This document shows positions 1-6,411 of a stretch of DNA of 9,705 nt, piece after piece. Source of the DNA: Mycobacterium sp. Its GTDB lineage: Bacteria; Actinomycetota; Actinomycetes; Mycobacteriales; Mycobacteriaceae. Position numbers and translations under genes: made by a program. The notes below the pieces were generated by a model, which was given only the letters and a program-made list of their open reading frames with translations, searched no databases and was not told the origin of the DNA. Position 1 is the stretch's first letter; every line of letters begins with the position of its first letter. The stretch is from NCBI GenBank assembly GCA_019246375.1, contig JAFAQO010000542.1, positions 1-9,705 of the forward strand, given 5' to 3'.

Positions 1-14
1 ACGGCGTCGGCACA

Positions 15-1862
15 GTGCGCGCCTACTTCGGTGAAGTGTTGGAGGACTCGACCAAGGGCAGGCTTTCCCGGCGTCCGGATGAGAGCGTGCACCTCCACAT
101 CATTGTCAGCGGTGAGGATGCGCTGGCAACGACGATCATTGAGGAACTGAAACGCGCCGGCGCAAGCATTGCCAAGCTTCCGAGCCCCGAATCCGGCGAC
201 GCCGGAGTCCAGACTGAACTCGCCGCAGCCGGAATCGCCCGAGCGGTGGCTGTCGTCTGCGCCGGAGATGATGACGCGACAAACCTCGAAATCGCTTTGC
301 TGGCAAGGAAAGCCAACCCGAAGGTGCGCGTAGTGGCGCGACTGGCCAACGACGTGCTGCGCGAGGCGGTGGCGGTCGGTAACGGGCCCGGCGCGATCCT
401 CGACGTCGCCGACCTCGCTGCACCGGCGGTCGTCGAGGCATGTCTGTCACGCACCACTCACCCGTTCGAGGCAGCCGGCATCAATTTCGTTGTCTCCGGC
501 ACTGAGGCAGCGCGTGACGCGACGTTGCGTGACCTCTACGGCGACCTGGCCCCGGTGGCGGTAATTCACGGCGCGAATTCTGCGACTCCTGGCGAGGTGG
601 AGGTATGTCCGGGCCGGGATCTGCAGGTGCACGCCGGTGACTGGGCGGCGATGATCGGCACCTCAGAGGAGTTGGCCGCCCGCCGCATCAGGACCCCACG
701 ACCGATCCGCACGCGCTCACGCCCATCTCGGCTGCACGGAATGTTTGACGCCGTACGCATCCTGGCCAGCGACGTCAACCCGGCTTTCTATCCTATAGTG
801 GCCGCAGCGCTGATCCTGCTGGTAGGCTCCACGGCCCTGTTGCGCTTCAACTACGAGCGCCCGCGGATGACGTGGGTCGACGCGTTCTACTTCACCGTTG
901 AGACGATCACGACGACTGGTTACGGCGACTTCAGCTTCGGCCACCAGCCCACCTGGCTGCGACTGTTCGCCGCCATGTTGATGTTCGGTGGCGTGACGAC
1001 CACCGCTCTTCTTGTCGCTTTTGTCGCCGACGTACTGTTGTCGCGCCGCTTCGTCCTCGCGGCCGGACGCCCGCGGGTGCGCCATCTGCGCAACCACGTC
1101 ATCGTCGTCGGGCTGAGCGCGCTCGGCATCCGCGTCGTCAGTGACCTGCTCGCCTCCGGGCATGACGTCGCGGTGATCGAGCGCGACGAAAACAATCGCT
1201 TCCTGTCCTCCGCGGCCGAGCTCGACGTGCCGGTGATCTTCGGGGACGCGACTTTGCTCCAGACGCTGGAATCGGCACGCGTCGACCGTGCCCGCGCCGT
1301 GGCGGTGCTGACCCGCGATGACATGGTCAACATCGAGACTGGAATCGTGCTGGCCGAGATGTTAGGGGCCAGGGTATTGCCGGAGGTGATCCGGACCGAC
1401 GTTCCGCTCGTACTGCGGGTATACGACCGCACGCTCGGTAACGCGGTGGCGCAGCGGTTCGGTTTCGAAAACGTTCGGTCGACCGTCGAACTGGCCGCGC
1501 CATGGTTCATCGGCGCCGCGATGGGCCTACAGGTGCTGGGCACGTTTTCGGTCGGCCAGACCTCGTTCGTGGTCGGCTCGATGCATGTGGGGGCCGGCAG
1601 CGAACTCGACGGGATGCGAATGTTCGAACTGTCCACTCAGACCCGTGTCATCGCCATCACCCGGCCCAACCAACCGGTCAAGCTGCATCCGCGTCGCGAC
1701 GCCCTGCTGCGAGCCGGCGATACCGTCTACCTCGTGGGTCCCTACCGGGAACTGCTGGCCACGCTACGGAAGGGACAGCCTGCCCCGCAGCCGGGAACCG
1801 GCAATCAGAGCCCGCGCCAAGACCAAGAGATCAGGATCAGTCGCGAGGCGAAGACACACTGA
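15..1862 (+). CDS. RCK/TrkA-N potassium channel protein, two-TM pore (5' end may lie upstream)
   Basis: This is probably a potassium channel or transport protein gated by nucleotide or ion binding at cytoplasmic RCK regions. Numbering from the GTG at 15, residues about 27-220 resemble a TrkA-N/RCK unit with a degenerate nucleotide loop (VSGEDALA). Residues about 258-277 are a first membrane helix. A pore loop at 288-306 carries the potassium selectivity filter TTTGYGDF, and a second helix spans about 312-342. A second RCK-N domain covers about 360-480, with loop GLSALG and an acidic residue at the end of strand 2 (VIERDE, E389), which fits NAD(H)-type binding. A TrkA-C-like domain covers about 505-582. 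The hydrophilic tail 588-615 looks disordered. The frame stays open to base 1, so the true start may lie outside the window; no clear ribosome site precedes the GTG. Channel identity is strong from the filter; substrate direction and regulation are inferred. No obvious operon partner follows. Confidence 0.9.
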   Translation: MRAYFGEVLEDSTKGRLSRRPDESVHLHIIVSGEDALATTIIEELKRAGASIAKLPSPESGDAGVQTELAAAGIARAVAVVCAGDDDATNLEIALLARKANPKVRVVARLANDVLREAVAVGNGPGAILDVADLAAPAVVEACLSRTTHPFEAAGINFVVSGTEAARDATLRDLYGDLAPVAVIHGANSATPGEVEVCPGRDLQVHAGDWAAMIGTSEELAARRIRTPRPIRTRSRPSRLHGMFDAVRILASDVNPAFYPIVAAALILLVGSTALLRFNYERPRMTWVDAFYFTVETITTTGYGDFSFGHQPTWLRLFAAMLMFGGVTTTALLVAFVADVLLSRRFVLAAGRPRVRHLRNHVIVVGLSALGIRVVSDLLASGHDVAVIERDENNRFLSSAAELDVPVIFGDATLLQTLESARVDRARAVAVLTRDDMVNIETGIVLAEMLGARVLPEVIRTDVPLVLRVYDRTLGNAVAQRFGFENVRSTVELAAPWFIGAAMGLQVLGTFSVGQTSFVVGSMHVGAGSELDGMRMFELSTQTRVIAITRPNQPVKLHPRRDALLRAGDTVYLVGPYRELLATLRKGQPAPQPGTGNQSPRQDQEIRISREAKTH

Positions 1863-2175
1863 TGCTGCGCCGCCGGCGTTCGGCCGCCCGCGCAAACCCG
1901 GCCCGACGGGCGTGAGGTCCTCGCAGCTTGAAGTAATACGACCAGTTCGTGCGAGCCGCTGGCCGATTTGCCGGTATCGATGCCGTGCCGTGCGGAATAT
2001 GTGATGGCCGACACAACATCCTCGTTAAAAATCCGTAACGAATCGGTGTGTGTTGGGCTAACAACCGATAATGGAAATTGCGTGGCCGTCACAACAGTCA
2101 TCTGGGGGCAGTCGAGCCAGGCGCTAACCCCAATGAATAGGGATTGCCCGAACACCGTCGAGTAAAAGGAAGCCC
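1863..2175 (+). other. Intergenic region upstream of the PE-PPE locus, no gene seen
   Basis: I see no convincing coding region in these 313 bases. The stretch from about 2010 to 2090 is visibly richer in A and T than its surroundings and is a plausible place for the promoter of the PE-PPE locus. It contains GATAAT at 2067-2072, a good match to a -10 element, but no recognisable -35 hexamer at the right distance. There is also a small inverted repeat, CGTTA (2023-2027) and TAACG (2036-2040), of unknown meaning. A ribosome-site-like AAAAGGAAG (2164-2172) ends just before the ATG of the PE relic. Confidence 0.4.
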
Positions 2176-2468
2176 ATGTTTTCCGTGGCTGTTGAGCCAA
2201 AACGTTCCCACCGGCAGCGGGCTGACTTCCAGGGCACCGGTTCTACGGCGAGCGACGCGAATAGAGCGGCCCCGACGGCCGCCCTGGGCCTGGCCGTCGT
2301 CAGGGAGATGACGGGGCCGACGAAACTCGATTCACCACGCACGGCGCCATCCACCAGGCGGTTAGGGGGCAGACCACGCCGGTTTGCGGATTGTTTGTGA
2401 CCGCCATGGCGACTAGTGCCGGTTCGTATGCGCCCAAGGCTGCAGCCGACCAGACGACGATCAACTAA
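2176..2468 (+). pseudogene. PE-family gene, frameshifted relic
   Basis: This is the remnant of a PE gene, whose product would normally pair with a PPE partner and be exported by an ESX (type VII) system. From ATG 2176 the first frame aligns with the PE consensus start: V4, P8, then FQGTGS against the usual LQGIGS, N29, and PT followed by REM where PE proteins have DEV. Near 2326-2331 the match moves to the -1 frame, where FTTHGAIHQAV, LFVTAM and AGSYA align without gaps to the PE consensus FAAHAQMYQAV, MFVNTL and SGSYA, ending at TAA 2466-2468. Total length (293 bases) is close to that of a normal PE gene of about 99 codons. The usual secretion motif YxxxD/E (YAATE) reads YAPKA. A ribosome site AAAAGGAAG lies just upstream, and the stop is 14 bases before the PPE start, the classic PE-PPE arrangement. 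I compared it with the PE consensus from memory; a sequencing error could explain one shift but not the motif decay. Confidence 0.8.
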
Positions 2469-2482
2469 GGGGGTGTGCAGCG

Positions 2483-3928
2483 ATGGATTTCGCGATGTTA
2501 GCGCCGGAGATCAATTCCGGTCGGATGTATGCCGGTCCCGGTTCGGGGCCGATGGTGGCCGCTGCAGAGGCCTGGGAGAAATTGGCCGCCGAACTGCATT
2601 CGGCGGCCAACTCGTACCAATCGGTGGTGTCGCAATTGACCGCCGGGCCGTGGCTGGGTCCCGCATCCGCGTCAATGGCGGCCGCGGCCGCCCCCTACGT
2701 GACGTGGATGCAATCCACCGCTGCGCAGGCCGAGGAAACCGCCACCCAGGCCAAAGCGGCGGCTGCCGCCTACGAGGAGGCGTTTGCCTCGACAGTGCCG
2801 CCGCCGGTGATCGCGGCCAACCGCAGCCAGCTGTCGACGCTGGTGTCGACGAACATTCTTGGCCAGAACACCGCGGCGATCGCGGCCACCGAGGCCCAGT
2901 ACGCCCAAATGTGGGCCCAAGACGCGGCAGCGATGTACGGCTACGCGGGTTCGTCGGCATCCGCGACGGCGCTAACACCATTTGCCCCACCGCAGCAGAA
3001 CACCGATCCGGGGGCGTCCGCCAACCAAGCCGCCGCGGTCGGCCAAGCGACCAGCACCTCCGCCGGCAACGTGCAAAACACCGTCTCGTCGGCCCAGCAA
3101 GCCTTTTCCGCGGTGCCCAATGCACTGCAAAGCCTGGCAACGGCGGCGCCGGCAGCCGCGGCGGATCCCCCGGACCCGCTGAGCACGTTGAGCAACCTGA
3201 TCTCGGTTTTCCTCGACGCACCAAGTGCCCTGGCAACACTTGGTGTCGACACACCACTCGCCCCGCTGGCGGCAGTTTCTCTTCCCTTCGACGTTGTCGG
3301 TGCGCTGACTGGTTTCCACACGGATGAGATCGTCAGCGGCTGGGCAGGCGTCGAGCCCTGGCCGGGAACTGGGACGGTGCCGCCCACAGAGTTCCCGGCC
3401 ATCATCACGGGTCCGATCGCGCCGGCGGCGCCGGCCGTGGCGGCGCCGCCCGTGGCGGCGGGTCTGGGCGAGGCCAACACTGTCGGGGCGTTGTCCGTGC
3501 CACCGACGTGGACCGTCGCCACGCCGGCGGTACGCCCGGTCGCGGTAAGGCTGCCGGCGCTGCCGGAAACCAGCATCAGCGCCGCGGCCGCCGCGGAGGC
3601 GGCGGACGTCGGCTCGGGCAGCACGTTCGCCGAGATGGCACTGGCGGGTATGGCCGGGCGAGCCATGGCCGGCACGCTGGGCACCGGCGGCGGCAAAGAT
3701 GGCGGTAAGGCACCTAAAGGCAAACGTGTAGCCGCTCGCGCCACGGGCGCGGCGACCACCGGTGAGAGCGCGGCGACTGACGCTGAAAGCGAAGCGTCGC
3801 CGAGCAAGCCTCGGACCGTGGTCACCGGAGTCGCGGCCGAGCTACGCGAGTTCGCCAAGCTCCGCGACGAGGGAATTCTGACCGACGACGAGTACACCGA
3901 GCAGAAGAACCGCCTGCTCGGGCGCTGA
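2483..3928 (+). CDS. PPE-family protein, SVP subgroup, with SHOCT-like C-terminus (copy 1)
   Basis: This is a secreted or surface mycobacterial PPE protein. PPE proteins form helical heterodimers with PE partners and leave the cell through ESX systems, most often ESX-5; the exact role of this one is unknown. The PPE domain covers residues 1 to about 175, with NSGRMYAGPG at 11-20, the WxG motif at W57-G59 and the YAEMWAQDAAAMYGYAG-type block at 140-156 (YAQMW here). The signature GxxSVPxxW is at 335-343, which defines the SVP subgroup. A Gly/Lys-rich linker (about 400-445) leads to a helical tail at 452-481 with the pattern of a SHOCT domain (LRDEGILTDDEYTEQKNRLL). The namesake motif reads APE instead of PPE at 7-9. 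The start is supported by a G-run at 2469-2473. Its natural PE partner upstream is broken. It is a tandem duplicate of the next gene: 240 of the first 310 residues are identical by hand count, without gaps. Confidence 0.97.
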   Translation: MDFAMLAPEINSGRMYAGPGSGPMVAAAEAWEKLAAELHSAANSYQSVVSQLTAGPWLGPASASMAAAAAPYVTWMQSTAAQAEETATQAKAAAAAYEEAFASTVPPPVIAANRSQLSTLVSTNILGQNTAAIAATEAQYAQMWAQDAAAMYGYAGSSASATALTPFAPPQQNTDPGASANQAAAVGQATSTSAGNVQNTVSSAQQAFSAVPNALQSLATAAPAAAADPPDPLSTLSNLISVFLDAPSALATLGVDTPLAPLAAVSLPFDVVGALTGFHTDEIVSGWAGVEPWPGTGTVPPTEFPAIITGPIAPAAPAVAAPPVAAGLGEANTVGALSVPPTWTVATPAVRPVAVRLPALPETSISAAAAAEAADVGSGSTFAEMALAGMAGRAMAGTLGTGGGKDGGKAPKGKRVAARATGAATTGESAATDAESEASPSKPRTVVTGVAAELREFAKLRDEGILTDDEYTEQKNRLLGR

Positions 3929-3984
3929 ATCACCCTCCACCTTGTGGCTGGAGCGTCGGTTTTCTGGAACGAGGACACGCAGCA

Positions 3985-5391
3985 ATGGATTTCGGGATTT
4001 ATCCGCCGGAGATCAACTCCGGTCGGATGTATGCCGGTCCAGGGGCCGGACCGATGCTGGCTGCTGCGCAGGCCTGGGACCTGTTGGCCGATGAGCTGTA
4101 CACGGCCGCCGGCTCGTATCAGTCGGTGGTCACAGGGCTGACCGCCGGGCCGTGGTTAGGTCCTACGTCGGTGTCGATGGCGGCTGCCGCCGCACCGTAT
4201 ATCAGCTGGCTGGGCACAACCGCTGCGCAGGCCGAGGAAACCGCCACCCAGGCCAGAGCAGCGGCTGCCGCCTATGCGCAGGCGTTCGCATTGACGGTGC
4301 CGCCGCCGGTGATCGCGGCCAACCGCAGCCTACTGATGGCGCTGGTGGCGACGAACTTCTTCGGGCAAAACACCCCGGCGATCATGGCCACCGAGGCGCA
4401 GTACGCCGAGATGTGGGCCCAAGACGCCGCGGCGATGTACGGCTACGCGGGTTCGTCGGCAGCCGCGACAGCATTAACACCGTTTACGCCGCCGCGGCAG
4501 AACACCAATCCGGGCGGTGCGACAGCCCAAGCCGCCGCGGTCGGCCAAGCCGCCGGTACCCCGGCCGGCAACGCGCAAAGCACCGTCTCGTCGGCCCAGC
4601 AAGCCTTTTCCGCGGTACCTAACGCGCTGCAAAGCTTCGCAACCGCGGCGCCGGCAGCCGCGGCGGACCCCCCGGATCCGCTGTCCACGTTGAGCAACCT
4701 GATCACTGTTTTTCTCGCGGCGCCAGGCGACTTGGCCACACTTGGTGTCGAAACACCACTGGCTCCGTTGGCGGCAGTATCTCTTCCCTACACCGTTGAA
4801 GGTGCTTTCTCTGGGTTGCACACAGATCAGATTGTCAGTGGCTGGAATGCGGAACAGAGCTGGCCGGGAACCGCGCCTGCGCCTCCCACCGAGTTCCCGG
4901 CGATTATCACGAACCCGGGTCCGCTCGCGGCGTCAGCGCCTGCGGTGTCGGCGGGTCTGGGCGAGGCGAACACAGTCGGGTCATTGTCGGTGCCGCCGAC
5001 ATGGACCGCTGTGGCCCCGGCGGTACGCCCCGTCGCGATGACGCTGCCCGCCTCCAGCGCCACCGCCACCGCCGCCGCGGAAGCGATGGAGGTCGGCTCG
5101 GGAAGCACGTTCAACCAGATGGCACTGGCGGGTATGACCGGGCGAGCCATGGCCGGCACGGTGGGCACCGGCGGCGACCGGGATGACGGTAAGGCGGCGG
5201 CCGGCAAACGTGTGGCGGCTCTCGCCGCAGGAGCGGCGACTACCGCTAAACGTGATGCGTCACAGAGCAAGCCCCGAACCGTGGTGACGGGAATCGCGGC
5301 CAGGATTCGCGAGCTCGCCGAGCTCCGCGACGCGGGGGTTCTCACCGAAGAGGAGTACACCGAACAGAAGAACCGCCTGCTCGGGCGCTGA
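3985..5391 (+). CDS. PPE-family protein, SVP subgroup, with SHOCT-like C-terminus (copy 2)
   Basis: This is the second of two tandem PPE proteins, probably exported through an ESX system with a PE partner encoded elsewhere. Residues 1 to about 175 form the PPE domain, with an intact PPE motif at 7-9, WLG at 57-59 and YAEMWAQDAAAMYGYAG at 140-156. The SVP signature GxxSVPxxW is at 332-340. The C-terminal 30 residues (439-468) form the same SHOCT-like tail as copy 1 (LRDAGVLTEEEYTEQKNRLL). At 468 residues it is 13 shorter than copy 1, the differences lying in the Ala/Pro-rich region after residue 310 and in the linker before the tail. A GAGGAC ribosome site at 3971-3976 lies 8 bases before the ATG. 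The 56-base gap after copy 1 suggests co-transcription. It converges on ppx with only 22 bases between the stop codons. Confidence 0.97.
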   Translation: MDFGIYPPEINSGRMYAGPGAGPMLAAAQAWDLLADELYTAAGSYQSVVTGLTAGPWLGPTSVSMAAAAAPYISWLGTTAAQAEETATQARAAAAAYAQAFALTVPPPVIAANRSLLMALVATNFFGQNTPAIMATEAQYAEMWAQDAAAMYGYAGSSAAATALTPFTPPRQNTNPGGATAQAAAVGQAAGTPAGNAQSTVSSAQQAFSAVPNALQSFATAAPAAAADPPDPLSTLSNLITVFLAAPGDLATLGVETPLAPLAAVSLPYTVEGAFSGLHTDQIVSGWNAEQSWPGTAPAPPTEFPAIITNPGPLAASAPAVSAGLGEANTVGSLSVPPTWTAVAPAVRPVAMTLPASSATATAAAEAMEVGSGSTFNQMALAGMTGRAMAGTVGTGGDRDDGKAAAGKRVAALAAGAATTAKRDASQSKPRTVVTGIAARIRELAELRDAGVLTEEEYTEQKNRLLGR

Positions 5392-5406
5392 ATCGCATCT
5401 CGAACG

Positions 5407-5423
5407 CGCCGGATCAACCGGCG
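5407..5423. terminator. Possible bidirectional hairpin terminator between convergent genes
   Basis: A perfect inverted repeat, CGCCGG (5407-5412), loop ATCAA, CCGGCG (5418-5423), sits at the junction of the convergent PPE copy 2 and ppx genes and overlaps the ppx stop codon. It would form a six-pair all-GC stem on either transcript. There is no T-tract, so it is not a classical intrinsic terminator; mycobacterial terminators often lack one, but the function is inferred from position only. Confidence 0.35.
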
Positions 5424-6355
5424 ATTGAGAGCGCGATACCGTCCAGGATGTCGTGTTCGCTGACGATCAGCTCGTCGATACCGGCGCGGTCGCGTAATAC
5501 CTGTGCGAGCTCTTCGACGATGATGGCGCCCGCGCCGATCACGTCGGCACGACCCTCGTGCATCGGTCCCAGCGCCGCGCGCTGGTCTCGTGTCATGCCG
5601 ATCACCTGTTCACAGGCTGCCAGCAGCTGGCCGCGCCGAACCCGCGAAAGGTGAATGACCGCAGCATCATACGTCGTCAAATGCTGTGCCAGTGCCGCCA
5701 GTGTGGTCATCGTGCCGGCCACGCCGACCCACGTGTGAGCCCGCTCTAGGGGAACCGCGTCCAGTGCCGGAGCAAGCTGTTCGCGGACTACTTGTCGGGC
5801 CGTCGCCACCTCAGCGGACGTGGGCGGATCCGAATGCAGGCACCGTTCAGTCAGCCGGACACAGCCGATGTCGGCCGAAAAGCTCGCTTGCACAGCCTCT
5901 TCCCCGAGCACGATCTCGGTGGAGCCACCGCCCAGATCCACAACAACGAAAGGCGCGTCGGCGGACTCCAATTCGTCCACCGCGCCGCGGAATGACAGTT
6001 CGGCTTCCGCGCTGCCGGTGATCACCTCCGCGACCGAGCCGGGAATCACAGTGCCCAAAACGTCGGCCGTCATCGCAAAGAAGACGTCGCGATTGACCGC
6101 ATCGCGGGTCGCCGACGTGGCGATCATCCGAACCCGGTCGACATTGTGCGCCTTCAGCAGCACGACGTAGTCGGCGAGCGCGGCACGGGTACGCTCGAGC
6201 GCCTCCGGCACGAATCGGCCTGTCGCATCGACTCCCTGACCCAACCGGACGATCCGCATCTCGCGGTGCACGTCGCGCAGATGTCCGTCGACCGCGTCGG
6301 CGATCAGCAGCCGGATCGAGTTGGTGCCGCAGTCGATAGCGGCGACGCGGTTCAT
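5414..6355 (-). CDS. ppx2: Ppx/GppA-family phosphatase, ortholog of M. tuberculosis Rv1026 (PPX2)
   Basis: This is a cytosolic member of the ASKHA-fold exopolyphosphatase/guanosine pentaphosphate phosphohydrolase family. Such enzymes remove terminal phosphate from polyphosphate or convert pppGpp to ppGpp; the M. tuberculosis ortholog Rv1026 has been described as the exopolyphosphatase PPX2. Visible motifs are phosphate loop 1 (AIDCGTNSIRLL, 6-17), the catalytic glutamate region TGSAEAELSFRG (113-124, probable catalytic E117), phosphate loop 2 (VDLGGGSTEIVL, 139-150), GVAGTMTTLAA (211-221) and GRADVIGAGA (268-277). At 313 residues it is a short form holding only the two ASKHA domains and lacking the C-terminal HD-type region of long E. 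coli-type Ppx. The ATG at 6355 is supported by GAGGAG at 6364-6369, eight bases upstream. It is the last gene of the eno operon, 52 bases after DUF501, with a hairpin in the leader. Fold and family are certain; polyphosphate versus pppGpp preference cannot be read from the sequence. Confidence 0.95.
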   Translation of the reverse strand: MNRVAAIDCGTNSIRLLIADAVDGHLRDVHREMRIVRLGQGVDATGRFVPEALERTRAALADYVVLLKAHNVDRVRMIATSATRDAVNRDVFFAMTADVLGTVIPGSVAEVITGSAEAELSFRGAVDELESADAPFVVVDLGGGSTEIVLGEEAVQASFSADIGCVRLTERCLHSDPPTSAEVATARQVVREQLAPALDAVPLERAHTWVGVAGTMTTLAALAQHLTTYDAAVIHLSRVRRGQLLAACEQVIGMTRDQRAALGPMHEGRADVIGAGAIIVEELAQVLRDRAGIDELIVSEHDILDGIALSIAG

Positions 6356-6411
6356 GGGCGCCGCTCCTCAATCCCGGCCGGGCCGGGATCTTCGTCGCCG
6401 GCGCGGTTCAT
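6352..6411 (-). other. 19-codon reading frame bridging DUF501 and ppx (possible coupling peptide)
   Basis: The DUF501 stop TGA overlaps an ATG (ATGA at 6411-6408). That ATG opens a 19-codon frame (MNRAGDEDPGPAGIEERRP) which runs through the whole spacer and stops at a TGA (6354-6352) overlapping the ppx ATG, again as ATGA. Read this way, ribosomes could pass from DUF501 to ppx by two stop-start overlaps. No ribosome site precedes it, and such short frames arise easily in GC-rich DNA, so this may be chance. The first ten bases from each ATG (ATGAACCGCG) are identical, giving a short direct repeat 56 bases apart. Confidence 0.2.
6364..6390 (-). promoter_or_regulatory. Strong hairpin abutting the ppx ribosome binding site
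   Basis: In the spacer before ppx, ATCCCGGC (6371-6378) and GCCGGGAT (6382-6389) form a perfect eight-pair inverted repeat with a three-base loop; on the transcript a further G-U pair (6390/6370) is possible. The ribosome site GAGGAG (6369-6364) begins immediately 3' of the stem, followed by eight bases and the ppx ATG. Such a structure could stabilise or mark a processed mRNA end, pause transcription, or hinder ribosome access. It has no T-tract, so simple termination seems unlikely. The pairing is seen directly; the role is inferred. Confidence 0.45.

Noticed and set aside
2320..2335. Programmed -1 frameshift keeping the PE gene alive
   Set aside because: There is no slippery heptamer of the X-XXY-YYZ type at the shift, the secretion motif is lost, and other lesions are likely upstream.
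2176..2400. A 74-residue intact hypothetical protein
   Set aside because: Its first half aligns with the PE consensus and the remainder after about 2330 is out of frame with the continuing PE match, so it is part of a pseudogene.
2416..3327. 303-codon open frame overlapping PPE copy 1
   Set aside because: It lies in another frame of a clear PPE gene, is rich in Arg, Gly and Pro, and resembles no family. It is a product of GC-rich codon structure.
3935..3963. Terminator or attenuator between the two PPE genes (CTCCA/TGGAG stem with a short T run)
   Set aside because: The stem has only five pairs with a nine-base loop and the T run starts six bases later; too weak to call.
2941..3978. 345-codon antisense frame over PPE copy 1
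   Set aside because: Low-complexity Ala/Pro/Ser/Val reading of the opposite strand of the PPE gene; a similar antisense frame exists over copy 2 for the same reason.
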